A DNA stretch of 64,000 nt from Mycolicibacterium sp. TUM20985 (GCF_030295745.1 NZ_AP027291.1:930001-994000); one strand, 5' to 3'. Shown: positions 9,465 through 18,549, counted from the first letter of the stretch. Numbers and translations: made by a program. The notes: generated by a model from the letters alone, not told the origin.

Positions 9465-10597
9465 GCCGTGATCTGATCCCAGCCCTCGACTGATTCCGGG
9501 CTGCGGGGGGCGGGGCCGACGTAGATGGCGGCGGGACGCACCAGCTTGCCGAGCCGCTTCTGTTCCAGGATGTGCGCGCACCAACCCGCGGTGCGGCCAC
9601 ACGTGAACATGGCAGGCATCATCTTCGGCGGCACGCCGGCGAAGTCGAGCATGACGGCGGCCCAGAACTCGACGTTGGTTTCAATGGCACGGTCGGGGCG
9701 TCGCTCGCGCAGTTCGGTGAGCGCAGCCTGCTCGAGTGCGGCCGCCACCTCGAAGCGCGGGGCCGCCAGCCGCTCGGCGGTGGCCCGCAGCACGCGGGCC
9801 CGGGGATCCTCGGCGCGGTAGACGCGGTGGCCGAAGCCCATCAGCTTCTCCTTGCGGTCCAGGATTCCCTTGACCACTGCCTGGGCGTCACCGGAGCGCT
9901 CCAGCTCCTCGATCATCGGCAGCACCCGGGCCGGCGCCCCACCGTGCAGGGGACCGCTCATCGCGCCGACGGCACCGGACAGCGACGCGGCGACGTCAGC
10001 ACCCGTCGAGGCGATCACCCGAGCGGTGAACGTGGAGGCGTTCATCCCGTGCTCGGCCGCCGTGACCCAGTACGCATCGATGGCTTCAACGTGTTTGGGG
10101 TCGGGATCGCCCTTCCAGCGCGTCATGAATCGCTCTGTGACCGAGTCGCATTCGTCGATGGTTCGCTGGGGAACGGCGGGCTGATGGATTCCGCGCGCCG
10201 ACTGTGCGACATAGGACAGGGCCATCACCGAGGCGCGGGCCAACTGGTCGCGGGCGGTGTCGTCGTCGATGTCGAGGAGCGGTTGATACCCCCAGATCGG
10301 GGCGAGCATCGCCAACCCCGCCTGCACGTCGACCCGGACGTCGCCGGTGTGGATGGGCAATGGGAACGGCTCCGCAGGCGTCAGGCCATTGCCGAATCGG
10401 CCGTCCACCAACAGCGACCACACGTCGCCAAAGGTGACGTGCTGGGTGACGAGGTCTTCGATATCGACGCCGCGGTAGCGCAAGGCGCCGCCGTCCTTGT
10501 CGGGTTCGGCGATCTCGGTGGTGAAGGCGACGACGCCTTCGAGGCCCTCTACGAAGCCGTCTGGTAAACCGCTTGGAACCGTTGACGTGCTAGTCAT
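9461..10597 (-). CDS. citA: Citrate synthase 2
   Basis: 378 residues starting [13 protein letters not shown]. tuberculosis CitA (Rv0889c) is 373 residues. Citrate synthase hallmarks are present: [13 protein letters not shown] with a catalytic histidine, MGFGHRVYR with the second, and the late [16 protein letters not shown] segment. It condenses acetyl-CoA with oxaloacetate. The frame is open far upstream but the alignment begins at the chosen ATG. A second citrate synthase, gltA2, lies about 4 kb away. The downstream gene overlaps its stop by 4 nt. Confidence 0.93.
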   Translation of the reverse strand: MTSTSTVPSGLPDGFVEGLEGVVAFTTEIAEPDKDGGALRYRGVDIEDLVTQHVTFGDVWSLLVDGRFGNGLTPAEPFPLPIHTGDVRVDVQAGLAMLAPIWGYQPLLDIDDDTARDQLARASVMALSYVAQSARGIHQPAVPQRTIDECDSVTERFMTRWKGDPDPKHVEAIDAYWVTAAEHGMNASTFTARVIASTGADVAASLSGAVGAMSGPLHGGAPARVLPMIEELERSGDAQAVVKGILDRKEKLMGFGHRVYRAEDPRARVLRATAERLAAPRFEVAAALEQAALTELRERRPDRAIETNVEFWAAVMLDFAGVPPKMMPAMFTCGRTAGWCAHILEQKRLGKLVRPAAIYVGPAPRSPESVEGWDQITA

Positions 10598-10644
10598 GGG
10601 CAGATTCTCGCACCCGGTCCGAAGCTGATTCCTGCCGGTGGGCG

Positions 10645-10650
10645 TAGCGT
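10645..10650 (+). promoter_or_regulatory. -10 box of leaderless pdxH transcript
   Basis: TAGCGT, then 7 nt, then the GTG at 10658. No ribosome binding site precedes the GTG, which supports both the start choice and leaderless expression. Confidence 0.45.
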
Positions 10651-10657
10651 CGCATTC

Positions 10658-11356
10658 GTGGTTTCCCAGGGGAGGAGCGCAGTGACCGGCGACGACGGTG
10701 AGCACTTGGCGCGCATGCGCGTCGAGTATGGATCGCCCGAGAAGGATGGCAGCCCAGATCTCGATGCCGACTGGCTCGAAGACGGGTGGATCGTGTTGCT
10801 GCGCAAGTGGTTGGGCGAGGCCGAACGTGCCGGGATCGTGGAGCCGAACGCCATTGTGCTGGGCACCGTCGACGGCGAGGGAAGGCCTTCCACCCGGACG
10901 GTGTTGTGCAAGGGCGTGGACGACACCGGCATCGCCTTCTACACGAACTACGACTCCGCCAAGGGGCAACACCTTCTCGCGACGCCCTACGCGTCGGCCA
11001 CCTTCACGTGGTACGCCCTCGGGCGTCAGGTGCACGTCCGCGGCGCGGTGACCAAGGTCGCGCCCGAGGTGACGGCGAACTACTGGTCCAAGCGGCCGCG
11101 CGGCTCACAGCTGGGGGCGTGGGCGTCCCTTCAATCCCAGCCCATCGCCTCCCGGGAAGCGCTCGAGCAGCAGCTCGCCGACGTCACCGAACGGTTCGCC
11201 GGAGTCGAGTCCGTGCCCGTACCGGCGAACTGGGGCGGCTACCGCATTGCACCCGATGAGATCGAGTTCTGGCAGGGCCGGGAAAACCGGGTGCACAACC
11301 GGATTCGCGTCACCCGCGACGCCGGAGCGGTTGCGGTCTCGCGGCTGCAACCCTAG
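10658..11356 (+). CDS. pdxH: Pyridoxamine/pyridoxine 5'-phosphate oxidase
   Basis: 232 residues, FMN-dependent oxidase that makes pyridoxal 5'-phosphate. Diagnostic segments are [54 protein letters not shown] and the C-terminal [16 protein letters not shown], which carries the conserved C-terminal signature. It is divergent from citA and is followed after 2 nt by the MFS gene, so the two are probably co-transcribed. Length agrees with actinobacterial PdxH proteins. Confidence 0.95.
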   Translation: MVSQGRSAVTGDDGEHLARMRVEYGSPEKDGSPDLDADWLEDGWIVLLRKWLGEAERAGIVEPNAIVLGTVDGEGRPSTRTVLCKGVDDTGIAFYTNYDSAKGQHLLATPYASATFTWYALGRQVHVRGAVTKVAPEVTANYWSKRPRGSQLGAWASLQSQPIASREALEQQLADVTERFAGVESVPVPANWGGYRIAPDEIEFWQGRENRVHNRIRVTRDAGAVAVSRLQP

Positions 11357-11358
11357 GA

Positions 11359-12618
11359 GTGGCGGGGTTCCTCGCCGACACCACACCACTGCGGACGCCG
11401 GACTTCCGCAGGCTGTGGCTGGCCGGCATCGTCACCGTCATCGGCGCCAATCTCACCATCTTCGCCGTTCCCGTTCAGCTCTACGCACTCACTCAGAATT
11501 CGGCCTACGTCGGGCTATCGGGCATCTTCGCCGTGGTTCCCCTGGTGGTCTTCGGGCTGTGGGGTGGCGCGTGGGCCGACGCGATGGACCGCAGGCTGCT
11601 GCTGGTCATCGCGTCGATCGGGCTGGCGGTGTCGTCGGTGCTGCTGTGGGTGCAGGCGGCGCTGGGCCTGAACAACGTGTGGGTGGTGCTGTGTCTGCTG
11701 TCGGTGCAGCAGGCCTTCTTCGCGATCAACAGCCCGACCCGTTCGGCGGCGATTCCCCGGATGGTGCCGCTGGAGCAACTGCCCGCGGCGAACTCGCTGA
11801 ACATGACCGTCATGCAGTTCGGGGCGATCGTGGGACCGCTGCTCGCCGGGGTGCTCCTGCACTTCGTCGACCTGTCGACGCTGTACCTCATCGACGCGCT
11901 TACGTGCATCGCCCCGATCTTCGCGACATTCGCGCTAGCGAAGATGCCGCCGACCGGAACGGCACGGGGATCTGCCCGGTGGGGGTTCGCTGCAGTCCTC
12001 GACGGGTTCCGGTATCTGGCCGGCAACCGCGTGGTGCTGATGTCCTTCGTCGTCGACCTGATCGCGATGATCTTCGGCATGCCGCGGGCCCTCTTCCCGC
12101 AGATGGCCCACGAGAGTTTCGGAGGGCCGGTCGAGGGCGGTAGCGCGATGGCCTACCTGTCGGCGGCCATTGCGGTGGGCGCCGTCGCGGGCGGAGTCTT
12201 CTCGGGCTGGCTACCGCGGGTGCACCGCCAAGGTCTCGCGGTAGTGCTGGCAATCGTGGTGTGGGGGTTGGCCATGGTGGGTTTCGGTCTCGCCGCCGGA
12301 TCCGCCGATGGTCGCGCCGGAGCGTTGTTGTGGATCGCATTGGCGTTCCTGGCCGTCGGCGGTGCGGCCGACATGGTGTCGTCGGCGTTCCGTTCGACGA
12401 TTCTGCAACAGGCGGCGTCCGACGACCTGCGGGGCCGACTGCAGGGCGTCTTCACGGTCGTCGTCGCCGGTGGACCGCGGTTGGCCGACGCGGTCCACGG
12501 CGCGTCGGCGGCCGTCGTCGGCACGACGGTGGCTGCAGCGGGCGGTGGCGGCCTCGTCGTGGTCGGCGTGGTGATCGCCGCACTGTTGGTACCGGCGTTC
12601 ATCCGCTACCGCGTCTGA
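11359..12618 (+). CDS. MFS transporter, enterobactin-exporter (EntS)-like
   Basis: 419 residues, twelve hydrophobic segments expected. The N-terminal FRRLWLAGIVTVIGANLTIFAVPVQLY and the loop motif GLWGGAWADAMDRRLLL fit the MFS_3/EntS-type subfamily of actinobacterial drug or metabolite exporters. It begins with GTG 2 nt after the pdxH stop. No regulator is directly attached, though two TetR genes follow 47 nt downstream on the same strand. Substrate unknown. Confidence 0.85.
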   Translation: MAGFLADTTPLRTPDFRRLWLAGIVTVIGANLTIFAVPVQLYALTQNSAYVGLSGIFAVVPLVVFGLWGGAWADAMDRRLLLVIASIGLAVSSVLLWVQAALGLNNVWVVLCLLSVQQAFFAINSPTRSAAIPRMVPLEQLPAANSLNMTVMQFGAIVGPLLAGVLLHFVDLSTLYLIDALTCIAPIFATFALAKMPPTGTARGSARWGFAAVLDGFRYLAGNRVVLMSFVVDLIAMIFGMPRALFPQMAHESFGGPVEGGSAMAYLSAAIAVGAVAGGVFSGWLPRVHRQGLAVVLAIVVWGLAMVGFGLAAGSADGRAGALLWIALAFLAVGGAADMVSSAFRSTILQQAASDDLRGRLQGVFTVVVAGGPRLADAVHGASAAVVGTTVAAAGGGGLVVVGVVIAALLVPAFIRYRV

Positions 12619-12653
12619 GTTCGCCACAACGCGTCGAATTCTTCCCAGCGGGT

Positions 12654-12659
12654 TAACAT
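12654..12659 (+). promoter_or_regulatory. -10 box of leaderless TetR gene
   Basis: TAACAT, then 6 nt, then the GTG at 12666; no Shine-Dalgarno. Confidence 0.4.
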
Positions 12660-12665
12660 CTCCTC

Positions 12666-13343
12666 GTGATCGATGTGTCGAGGGTGTCGGCGCCGGGCCT
12701 CCGTGAGCGCAAGAAGCTCCGGACGCGGGCAGTGCTCATCGACGCCGCCATGAATCTCTGCCTCAAACACGGTTACGAGCAAACGACCGTCGAACAGATC
12801 GCCTCGTCGGCAGAGGTGTCGACTCGAACCTTCAGTCGTTACTTCCCGACGAAGGACGCGGTGTTCCTCACCCTCATCGACGACTACGCAAGTGTGGTCG
12901 CGGAGGAACTGGAGACCATCGACTCGGAAGTCGGACCGCTGGAGGCGATGCGACAAGCCCACGTGACCGTCCTGACGCGAGTGGCGAGCCAGCAGATCGG
13001 CAGGATGACCACTGACCGCATCGTCCTCATGTTGCGTGTCATCAACGCGTCGGACACGTTGAAGCAGGCGGCTTTCGAGTTCCGCCACGACGTCACGCAG
13101 GTCGTGCTGGCCAAGCGGATGGGGGTGGATGTCGCGGACCGCCGGGCGCGTCTGGTGAACATCATCTTCTCGGCGACCATCGTGGCCGCGTGTGGGGACC
13201 TCATCGCCGACACCGCCACCACGAGGCTGGGGCCGATCGTGATGGCGCAACGACTCAACGAGGCACTCGCACAAGTGTCGTGGATGTCGAGCGACCTGAA
13301 ATGTCCACCGGCGGGGGCCGACTACGAGCCGGTGTATGGCTAA
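12666..13343 (+). CDS. TetR-family regulator, first of a tandem pair
   Basis: 225 residues. The N-terminal DNA-binding domain (GLRERKKLRTRAVLIDAAM, then TTVEQIASSAEVSTRTFSRYFPTKDAVF) is classic TetR; the C-terminal ligand domain is not informative. It overlaps the next TetR gene by 8 nt, and the two HTH domains are closely related, indicating a tandem duplication. It may regulate the adjacent MFS gene (inference from position). Confidence 0.9.
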   Translation: MIDVSRVSAPGLRERKKLRTRAVLIDAAMNLCLKHGYEQTTVEQIASSAEVSTRTFSRYFPTKDAVFLTLIDDYASVVAEELETIDSEVGPLEAMRQAHVTVLTRVASQQIGRMTTDRIVLMLRVINASDTLKQAAFEFRHDVTQVVLAKRMGVDVADRRARLVNIIFSATIVAACGDLIADTATTRLGPIVMAQRLNEALAQVSWMSSDLKCPPAGADYEPVYG

Positions 13344-14031
13344 TCCTGCTTCCGCTGAAGTCCCGCCACCAGGCCTGCGGGAACGCAAGAAGTCGAGAAC
13401 TCGCGCGACCCTCATCGAAGCTGCTGCCGACCTGTGTCTGAGACAGGGGTACGACAACACCACCGTCGAACAGATCGCCGCAGCCGCGGACGTGTCACCA
13501 AGGACCTTCAGCCGGTACTTCCCGACCAAGGAGTCGGTGATCACCGCGATGACCGGCGACGTGGACGCCTTCCTCGCCGCCGCGTTGAGTGAACAGCCGA
13601 CCGACATCGACGAGTACGAGGCGCAGCTACGGGCTCATCTCGAGGTGTTCGGGGCAGGCGCGGGGCAGCAGACGCCGGGTTTCACGCGGATGGCCGTGCT
13701 GATCCAGATCATCAACAATGCCGAGTCGTTGCGGTCGTCGGCGTTCCTGCACCAGCGGGCGGTCGAGGAGCGGGTGGCGTTCGCGGTCATGGGTCGTCGG
13801 ATGGGCGTTCCGGCCTCCGATCCGGCCGTCCGAATGGTGGGTGACACTTGGACGGTGTTGTTCGCCAACGCCTTCGCTGGGCTGGGAACCCCCGGCCACG
13901 ACCCGCTCGAGCCCCACGTCCTGTGCAACCGGATTCGGGCGCAGTACGAGCTGTTCCGCCGGACCTGGGTCCCGTGGCGGATTGAAGAGACCGCGAGGGG
14001 TCAACCCCCCGCAAGCGCTCGAAACCGATAG
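13336..14031 (+). CDS. TetR-family regulator, second of a tandem pair
   Basis: 231 residues with the HTH block GLRERKKSRTRATLIEAAA and TTVEQIAAAADVSPRTFSRYFPTKESVI, nearly the same as its upstream neighbour. The ligand domains have diverged strongly, so the two probably sense different molecules or form heterodimers (inference). Co-transcribed and translationally coupled with the first copy (8-nt overlap). gltA2 starts 63 nt after its stop with its own ribosome binding site. Confidence 0.9.
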   Translation: MANPASAEVPPPGLRERKKSRTRATLIEAAADLCLRQGYDNTTVEQIAAAADVSPRTFSRYFPTKESVITAMTGDVDAFLAAALSEQPTDIDEYEAQLRAHLEVFGAGAGQQTPGFTRMAVLIQIINNAESLRSSAFLHQRAVEERVAFAVMGRRMGVPASDPAVRMVGDTWTVLFANAFAGLGTPGHDPLEPHVLCNRIRAQYELFRRTWVPWRIEETARGQPPASARNR

Positions 14032-14094
14032 CGACTACCTTCCTACTAGTGACGGACAGCTTCGTTCCGGTCGACAACCGTAGAAGGGGTTAAC

Positions 14095-15408
14095 GTGCCC
14101 GAAGACTCCAGTCCCCGCCACGATTCGGATGAGGTCGCCACCCTCCGTTATCCGGGGGGCGAGATCGACCTGGAGATCGTGAAGGCCACGGAGGGATCCG
14201 ACGGCATCGCACTGGGGTCCCTGTTGGCCAAGACCGGGTACACCACCTTCGACGGGGGCTTCGTCAACACCTCGTCCACCAAGAGTTCCATCTGCTACAT
14301 CGACGGGGACGCGGGCATCCTGCGGTATCGCGGGTACCCCATCGAGCAACTCGCGGAGAAGTCGACCTTCATCGAGGTCAGTTATCTGTTGATCTACGGC
14401 GAACTTCCGACCGCCGACCAGCTCGAGAAGTTCACCACCCAGATTCAGCGGCACACCCTGCTGCACGAGGATCTCAAGCGCTTCTTCGACGGCTTCCCCC
14501 GTGACGCCCACCCGATGCCGGTGTTGTCCAGCGCCGTCAATGCGCTCTCCGCGTACTACCCGGATTCGGTCGACCCGCTGGACAAGGAACAGGTCGAGCT
14601 CTCCACGATCAGGCTGCTCGCCAAGCTGCCGACGATCGCGGCGTATGCCTACAAGAAGTCGGTCGGACAACCGTTCCTCTACCCGGACAACTCGCTCACG
14701 CTGGTCGAGAACTTCCTGCGGATGACGTTTGGCTTCCCCGCCGAGCCCTACGAGGTCGACCCGGAGATCGTCCGCGCGCTGGACCTGCTGCTGATCCTGC
14801 ACGCCGATCACGAACAGAACTGCTCGACGTCGACGGTGCGGTTGGTCGGCTCGTCGCAGGCCAACCTGTTCACTTCCGTGTCGGGCGGAATCAACGCGCT
14901 CTGGGGTCCGCTGCACGGCGGCGCCAACCAGGCGGTGCTCGAGATGTTGGAGAAGATCCGCCGGGACGGTGGTGACGTCCAGGAGTTCGTCCGCAAGGTG
15001 AAGAACCGCGAAGAGGGCGTGAAGCTGATGGGCTTCGGGCACCGCGTGTACAAGAACTACGACCCGCGGGCGCGCATCGTGAAGGAGCAGGCGGACAAGA
15101 TCCTCACCAAGCTGGGCGTCCAGGACGAGTTGTTGGACATCGCCAAGGCGCTCGAGGAGGTCGCGCTGACCGACGACTTCTTCGTCGAGCGCAAGCTCTA
15201 CCCGAACGTCGACTTCTACACCGGCGTCATCTACCGGGCGATGGGTTTCCCGACCCGGATGTTCACGGTGCTGTTCGCCCTCGGCCGGCTGCCCGGCTGG
15301 ATTGCGCACTGGCGCGAGATGCACGAGTCGCCCAGCAAGATCGGGCGCCCGCGGCAGATCTACACCGGTTACACCGAGCGTGACTATTCGGACATGGGCG
15401 GTCGCTGA
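14095..15408 (+). CDS. gltA2: Type II citrate synthase
   Basis: 437 residues, the main hexameric-type citrate synthase of the TCA cycle (Rv0896-like). Signatures include DGDAGILRYRGYPIEQLAE, ADHEQNCSTSTVRLVGSS, WGPLHGGANQAVLEML and [16 protein letters not shown], containing both catalytic histidines, and RPRQIYTGYTER at the C-terminus. AGAAGGGG lies before the GTG start, so this gene has a leader and ribosome binding site. Confidence 0.96.
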   Translation: MPEDSSPRHDSDEVATLRYPGGEIDLEIVKATEGSDGIALGSLLAKTGYTTFDGGFVNTSSTKSSICYIDGDAGILRYRGYPIEQLAEKSTFIEVSYLLIYGELPTADQLEKFTTQIQRHTLLHEDLKRFFDGFPRDAHPMPVLSSAVNALSAYYPDSVDPLDKEQVELSTIRLLAKLPTIAAYAYKKSVGQPFLYPDNSLTLVENFLRMTFGFPAEPYEVDPEIVRALDLLLILHADHEQNCSTSTVRLVGSSQANLFTSVSGGINALWGPLHGGANQAVLEMLEKIRRDGGDVQEFVRKVKNREEGVKLMGFGHRVYKNYDPRARIVKEQADKILTKLGVQDELLDIAKALEEVALTDDFFVERKLYPNVDFYTGVIYRAMGFPTRMFTVLFALGRLPGWIAHWREMHESPSKIGRPRQIYTGYTERDYSDMGGR

Positions 15409-15455
15409 CCCTCACTGCGACGAACGTCACCGGTTCGTCGCTTGCGATCGCGACG

Positions 15456-15489
15456 GTTGTAGTTCCACAATAGTTGTGTGAATACAACT
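15456..15489 (+). promoter_or_regulatory. Nested palindromes, candidate MarR operator overlapping the start codon
   Basis: GTTGTA (15456-15461) pairs with TACAAC (15483-15488); inside it CACAA-TAG-TTGTG (15466-15478) is a perfect palindrome, and AGTTGT/ACAACT (15472-15477/15484-15489) a third. The cluster covers the GTG of the MFS gene, a suitable place for repression by the MarR protein encoded at the end of the same operon. Inference. Confidence 0.5.
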
Positions 15490-16938
15490 GATGTTGGCGA
15501 CACGCTGACTCCCCGGCGCAAGGCCATCATCCTGGTGTCCTGTTGCCTCAGTCTGCTGATCGTGTCGATGGACGCCACGATCGTCAACGTCGCGATCCCG
15601 AGCATTCGCACCGACCTGAACGCCTCGCCGTCGGAGTTGCAATGGGTGGTCGACGTCTACACGCTGGTGTTGGCGTCCCTTCTGATGCTCTCCGGTGCGA
15701 CGGGGGACCGGTTCGGTCGCCGACGGGTATTCCAGATCGGCCTCGTCGTGTTCGCCGTCGGCTCGCTGCTGTGCAGCCTGGCGCCCGACATCGACACCTT
15801 GATCGGCGCCCGCCTGCTGCAGGCGGTAGGTGGCTCGATGTTGAATCCCGTTGCGCTGTCCATCATCTCGCAGATCTTCACCGGTCGCGTCGAGCGGGCG
15901 CGGGCACTGGGCTTCTGGGGTGCGGTGGTCGGCATCTCGATGGCGCTCGGACCGGTCGTCGGGGGCCTGCTGATCGAAATGGTCAGCTGGCGCGCGGTGT
16001 TCTGGATCAATTTGCCGATCTGTGCGGCGGCCATCGTGCTGACGGCGATCTTCGTGCCGGAGACCAAGTCGAAGACGATGCGCAACATCGACCCGATCGG
16101 CCAGGCTCTCGCGGTGCTGTTCCTGTTCGGTGTGGTGTTCACCCTCATCGAGGGCCCCGGTTACGGCTGGACCAATCCCCGGGTCATCGCGGTGGCAGTG
16201 GTCGCTCTGATCGCGTTCGTGGCCTTCCTGCGGTACGAAGCCCGGCGCCATGACCCGTTCATCGACCTGCGTTTCTTCCGCAGCCTCCCCTTCGCGGGCG
16301 CCACCCTGACCGCGATCTGCGCGTTCTCGGCCTGGGGCGCGTTCCTCTTCATGATGTCGCTGTACCTCCAGGGGGAGCGCGGCTACTCCGCCATGCACAC
16401 GGGACTCATCTACGCGCCCATCGCCATTGGCGCCCTGGTGTTCTCACCGATCTCGGGTCGGATGGTCGGCCGGTTCGGCGCGCGTCCGTCGTTGTTGACG
16501 GCCGGCGTGCTGATCACCGTCGCCTCCGTGCTGCTCACCTACCTCACCAAGACCACACCGGTGTGGGGCCTGCTGGTCATCTTCGCCGTGTTCGGCATAG
16601 GGTTCTCGATGGTCAACGCCCCGATCACCAACGCGGCGGTGAGCGGTATGCCGCTCGATCGGGCGGGTGCCGCGTCGGCGGTCACGTCGACCAGTCGGCA
16701 GATCGGGGTGAGTATCGGTGTGGCGCTGTGCGGTTCGATCGCCGGGTCCGCGCTCGCGCAGACCGGTGCCGACTTCGCCGGGTCCGCCCGGCCCCTGTGG
16801 TTCATGTGCATCGGGATCGGTGTGATCATCACGCTGCTGGGCTTCTTCTCGACGACCCCGCGGGCGATGGAGTCAGCCGAGCGCCTGGCACCGCTGATCG
16901 CCGGTACCGCCGCCCGGAAGGTGGACGCCAATGTCTGA
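15478..16938 (+). CDS. MFS drug transporter, EmrB/QacA (DHA2) family
   Basis: 486 residues, fourteen predicted membrane segments. Motif C-like and motif A features are visible: LLIVSMDATIVNVAIP at the start, LMLSGATGDRFGRRRVFQIG, and VGGSMLNPVALSIISQIF. DHA2 proteins export drugs or lipophilic metabolites with the proton gradient. The GTG start lies inside a cluster of palindromes, and the MarR gene overlaps its 3' end by 8 nt, an arrangement typical of a self-regulated efflux operon. Confidence 0.9.
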   Translation: MNTTDVGDTLTPRRKAIILVSCCLSLLIVSMDATIVNVAIPSIRTDLNASPSELQWVVDVYTLVLASLLMLSGATGDRFGRRRVFQIGLVVFAVGSLLCSLAPDIDTLIGARLLQAVGGSMLNPVALSIISQIFTGRVERARALGFWGAVVGISMALGPVVGGLLIEMVSWRAVFWINLPICAAAIVLTAIFVPETKSKTMRNIDPIGQALAVLFLFGVVFTLIEGPGYGWTNPRVIAVAVVALIAFVAFLRYEARRHDPFIDLRFFRSLPFAGATLTAICAFSAWGAFLFMMSLYLQGERGYSAMHTGLIYAPIAIGALVFSPISGRMVGRFGARPSLLTAGVLITVASVLLTYLTKTTPVWGLLVIFAVFGIGFSMVNAPITNAAVSGMPLDRAGAASAVTSTSRQIGVSIGVALCGSIAGSALAQTGADFAGSARPLWFMCIGIGVIITLLGFFSTTPRAMESAERLAPLIAGTAARKVDANV

Positions 16939-17350
16939 CGACCGACTGGCCGACGAGGTCTGGCGCACCATGGCAGCCGTCGTCATCGACAACCGGGACG
17001 CCTGGAAGCGGGACGTCGTCGAGACCACGGGCCTGCCCTTCAGCAGGATCCGCGTACTCCGCCGACTGGCCAAGCGGCCGATGACCGCCAAGGAGATCAG
17101 CGAGGCCGCCGCCATGGACGCGCCGGCCACCAGCGTCGCGGTCAACGACCTGGAGGATCGAGGCTTGGTCGTGCGCGAGGTGAATCCGAGCAACCGTAGG
17201 TGCAAGGTCATCTCGCTGACCGAGGAGGGCCGCCGCGTCGTGGCGAGCATCGACCGGGTCGACGATCCCGCGCCCTCACCATTCACCGAGCTGAGCCCGA
17301 CCGAATTGAGCTCGCTCGCAGCGCTTCTGGCGAAATTGACCGCGCACTGA
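16931..17350 (+). CDS. MarR-family regulator
   Basis: 139 residues with a winged-helix core: FSRIRVLRRLAKRPMTAKEISEAAAMDAPATSVAVNDLEDRGLVVREVNPSNRRCKVISLTEEG is the HTH plus DPxDRR-like wing pattern (here NPSNRR). Translationally coupled to the upstream DHA2 exporter. It most likely represses this operon through the palindromes at 15456-15489 and is released by an exported compound (inference from arrangement). Confidence 0.9.
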   Translation: MSDDRLADEVWRTMAAVVIDNRDAWKRDVVETTGLPFSRIRVLRRLAKRPMTAKEISEAAAMDAPATSVAVNDLEDRGLVVREVNPSNRRCKVISLTEEGRRVVASIDRVDDPAPSPFTELSPTELSSLAALLAKLTAH

Positions 17351-17390
17351 CCTCGTGCCCTAGAGGATCGAGGCGAAGCTCACCGCTCGC

Positions 17391-17645
17391 TCAGTTCAGG
17401 TAGCCTTCGACTTCGGTCTCGGGGCGCACACTGGCCTGGTCGGGATCCTGGCCGGTCTCGCGCAGGGCCCGCCGCTGCCGGAGCAGATCCCAGCACTGGT
17501 CGAGCTGTACCTCGAGGCCGCGAAGTCGGCGATGTTCCTCGGTCTCGTCGATCTCGTGATGCTGGAGCTTCGCTCGGAGTTCCTTCTCCTCGGCGACCAG
17601 TTCGTGCACGTGAGCGAGAATGTCAGTGTCCTTGTTCGGGTCCAT
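17391..17645 (-). CDS. DUF2630 protein (Rv0898c-like)
   Basis: 84 residues, starting MDPNKDTDILAHVHELVAEE. It is highly charged and helical throughout (about residues 10-65), with the conserved LEVQLDQCWDLLRQRRALR segment and a C-terminal VEGYLN. Actinobacterial DUF2630; function unknown, perhaps a small coiled-coil protein. The chosen ATG matches the family length; the longer upstream frame overlaps the divergent FKBP gene. Its position between gltA2 and the ArfA-like gene is the same as Rv0898c. Confidence 0.88.
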   Translation of the reverse strand: MDPNKDTDILAHVHELVAEEKELRAKLQHHEIDETEEHRRLRGLEVQLDQCWDLLRQRRALRETGQDPDQASVRPETEVEGYLN

Positions 17646-17669
17646 AGTCACGTCTCCAGTCTGCCCGAC

Positions 17670-17675
17670 TACGGT
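17670..17675 (+). promoter_or_regulatory. -10 box of leaderless FKBP gene
   Basis: TACGGT, then 7 nt, then the GTG at 17683 in a 37-bp divergent gap. Confidence 0.45.
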
Positions 17676-17682
17676 GTGAACC

Positions 17683-18045
17683 GTGGCCACGAAACCCGAG
17701 ATCGAATTTCCCGATGGTCCGGCGCCTGCCGAACTGGTGATCGAAGACGTCGTCGTCGGCGATGGCCCCGAGGCAGTCCCCGGTGGCACCGTGACGGTGC
17801 ACTACGTCGGCGTCGAATATGACACCGGTGACGAGTTCGACAGCTCGTGGAACCGCAACGAGTCCATCGAGTTCCCATTGCGCGGTCTGATCGAGGGCTG
17901 GCAGGATGGCATCCCCGGGATGCGCGTCGGCGGTCGGCGCAAGCTGGTCATCCCGCCGGCGAAGGCTTACGGCCCCGAGGGATCCGGGCACCGCTTGTCG
18001 GGCAAGACGTTGATCTTCGTGATCGACCTCCTCGACGCCCGCTGA
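17683..18045 (+). CDS. FKBP-type peptidyl-prolyl isomerase
   Basis: 120 residues, a single FKBP domain covering almost the entire chain: VTVHYVGVEYDTGDEFDSSW, the GLIEGWQDGIPGMRVGGRRKLVIPP core and the C-terminal LIFVIDLLD. Cytoplasmic, no signal peptide. It catalyses cis-trans isomerisation of prolyl bonds and assists folding. The lipoprotein gene begins directly after its stop, so the two form an operon. I do not recall an FKBP at this position in M. tuberculosis. Confidence 0.93.
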   Translation: MATKPEIEFPDGPAPAELVIEDVVVGDGPEAVPGGTVTVHYVGVEYDTGDEFDSSWNRNESIEFPLRGLIEGWQDGIPGMRVGGRRKLVIPPAKAYGPEGSGHRLSGKTLIFVIDLLDAR

Positions 18046-18543
18046 GTGCGCGCCCCGTTCCTGATCGTCCTGTCCCTGCTGCTCGCGCTGGCCGGGTGTG
18101 GGGGTTCGGACCGAACCGATGCGACCACGATGCCGCCCGCGACCACCACCTCGACGACGGTTGAGACGACGGAGGCGGGCGGTCCGTTCGGCGCGATGTC
18201 GATCGTCCGGACGGGTAACGGGTTCGACCTGACGGGTGAGCTGCCCGACGAGGCGACGAGGGGCTTGCTGCCCGAGTCGATCAGGCAGGCGATGCCGGGG
18301 GCCAGGATCGTCGGCCATCTGACCGTCCGGGCCGGTGTCAAGGCGCCCGAGTTCTCCGGGCTGGGCGGCTTGTTCGGCGCGGCTCTGGACATTCCGGGGT
18401 TTACCGCGAAGCTCGTCGGCGACACCGTGACGTTGACGGGGACGGCCGCCTCGGAGGAACTCAAGTCGGCGGCCGGGTCGGCGGCCGAGACGACGTGGCC
18501 GAAGGTGCGGATCGTCAACGACATCGAGGTCAAGGCGACCTGA
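18046..18543 (+). CDS. BON-domain lipoprotein resembling the central part of ArfA/OmpATb
   Basis: 165 residues. The N-terminus is a lipoprotein signal peptide with lipobox LAGC (cysteine at about residue 18), then a Thr-rich linker. Residues about 45-165 hold two BON-like repeats (LTGELPDEATRGLLPESI and VTLTGTAASEELKSAAG, ending in TWPKVRIVNDIEVKA), closely resembling the middle domain of Rv0899 (ArfA). The OmpA-like peptidoglycan-binding domain of Rv0899 is absent and the anchor is a lipid rather than a transmembrane helix. It sits between the Rv0898c homologue and prrB as arfA does; arfB and arfC are missing. Probably cell-envelope located. Confidence 0.75.
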   Translation: MRAPFLIVLSLLLALAGCGGSDRTDATTMPPATTTSTTVETTEAGGPFGAMSIVRTGNGFDLTGELPDEATRGLLPESIRQAMPGARIVGHLTVRAGVKAPEFSGLGGLFGAALDIPGFTAKLVGDTVTLTGTAASEELKSAAGSAAETTWPKVRIVNDIEVKAT

Positions 18544-18549
18544 GAGCTC

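Noticed and set aside
10598..11035. Extension of the citA frame upstream of its ATG
   Set aside because: It would cover the pdxH start antisense; citrate synthase similarity begins at 10597.
14035..15324. Long open frame of 429 codons on the minus strand
   Set aside because: It is the antisense shadow of gltA2, which has clear citrate synthase motifs; the high GC content keeps other frames open.
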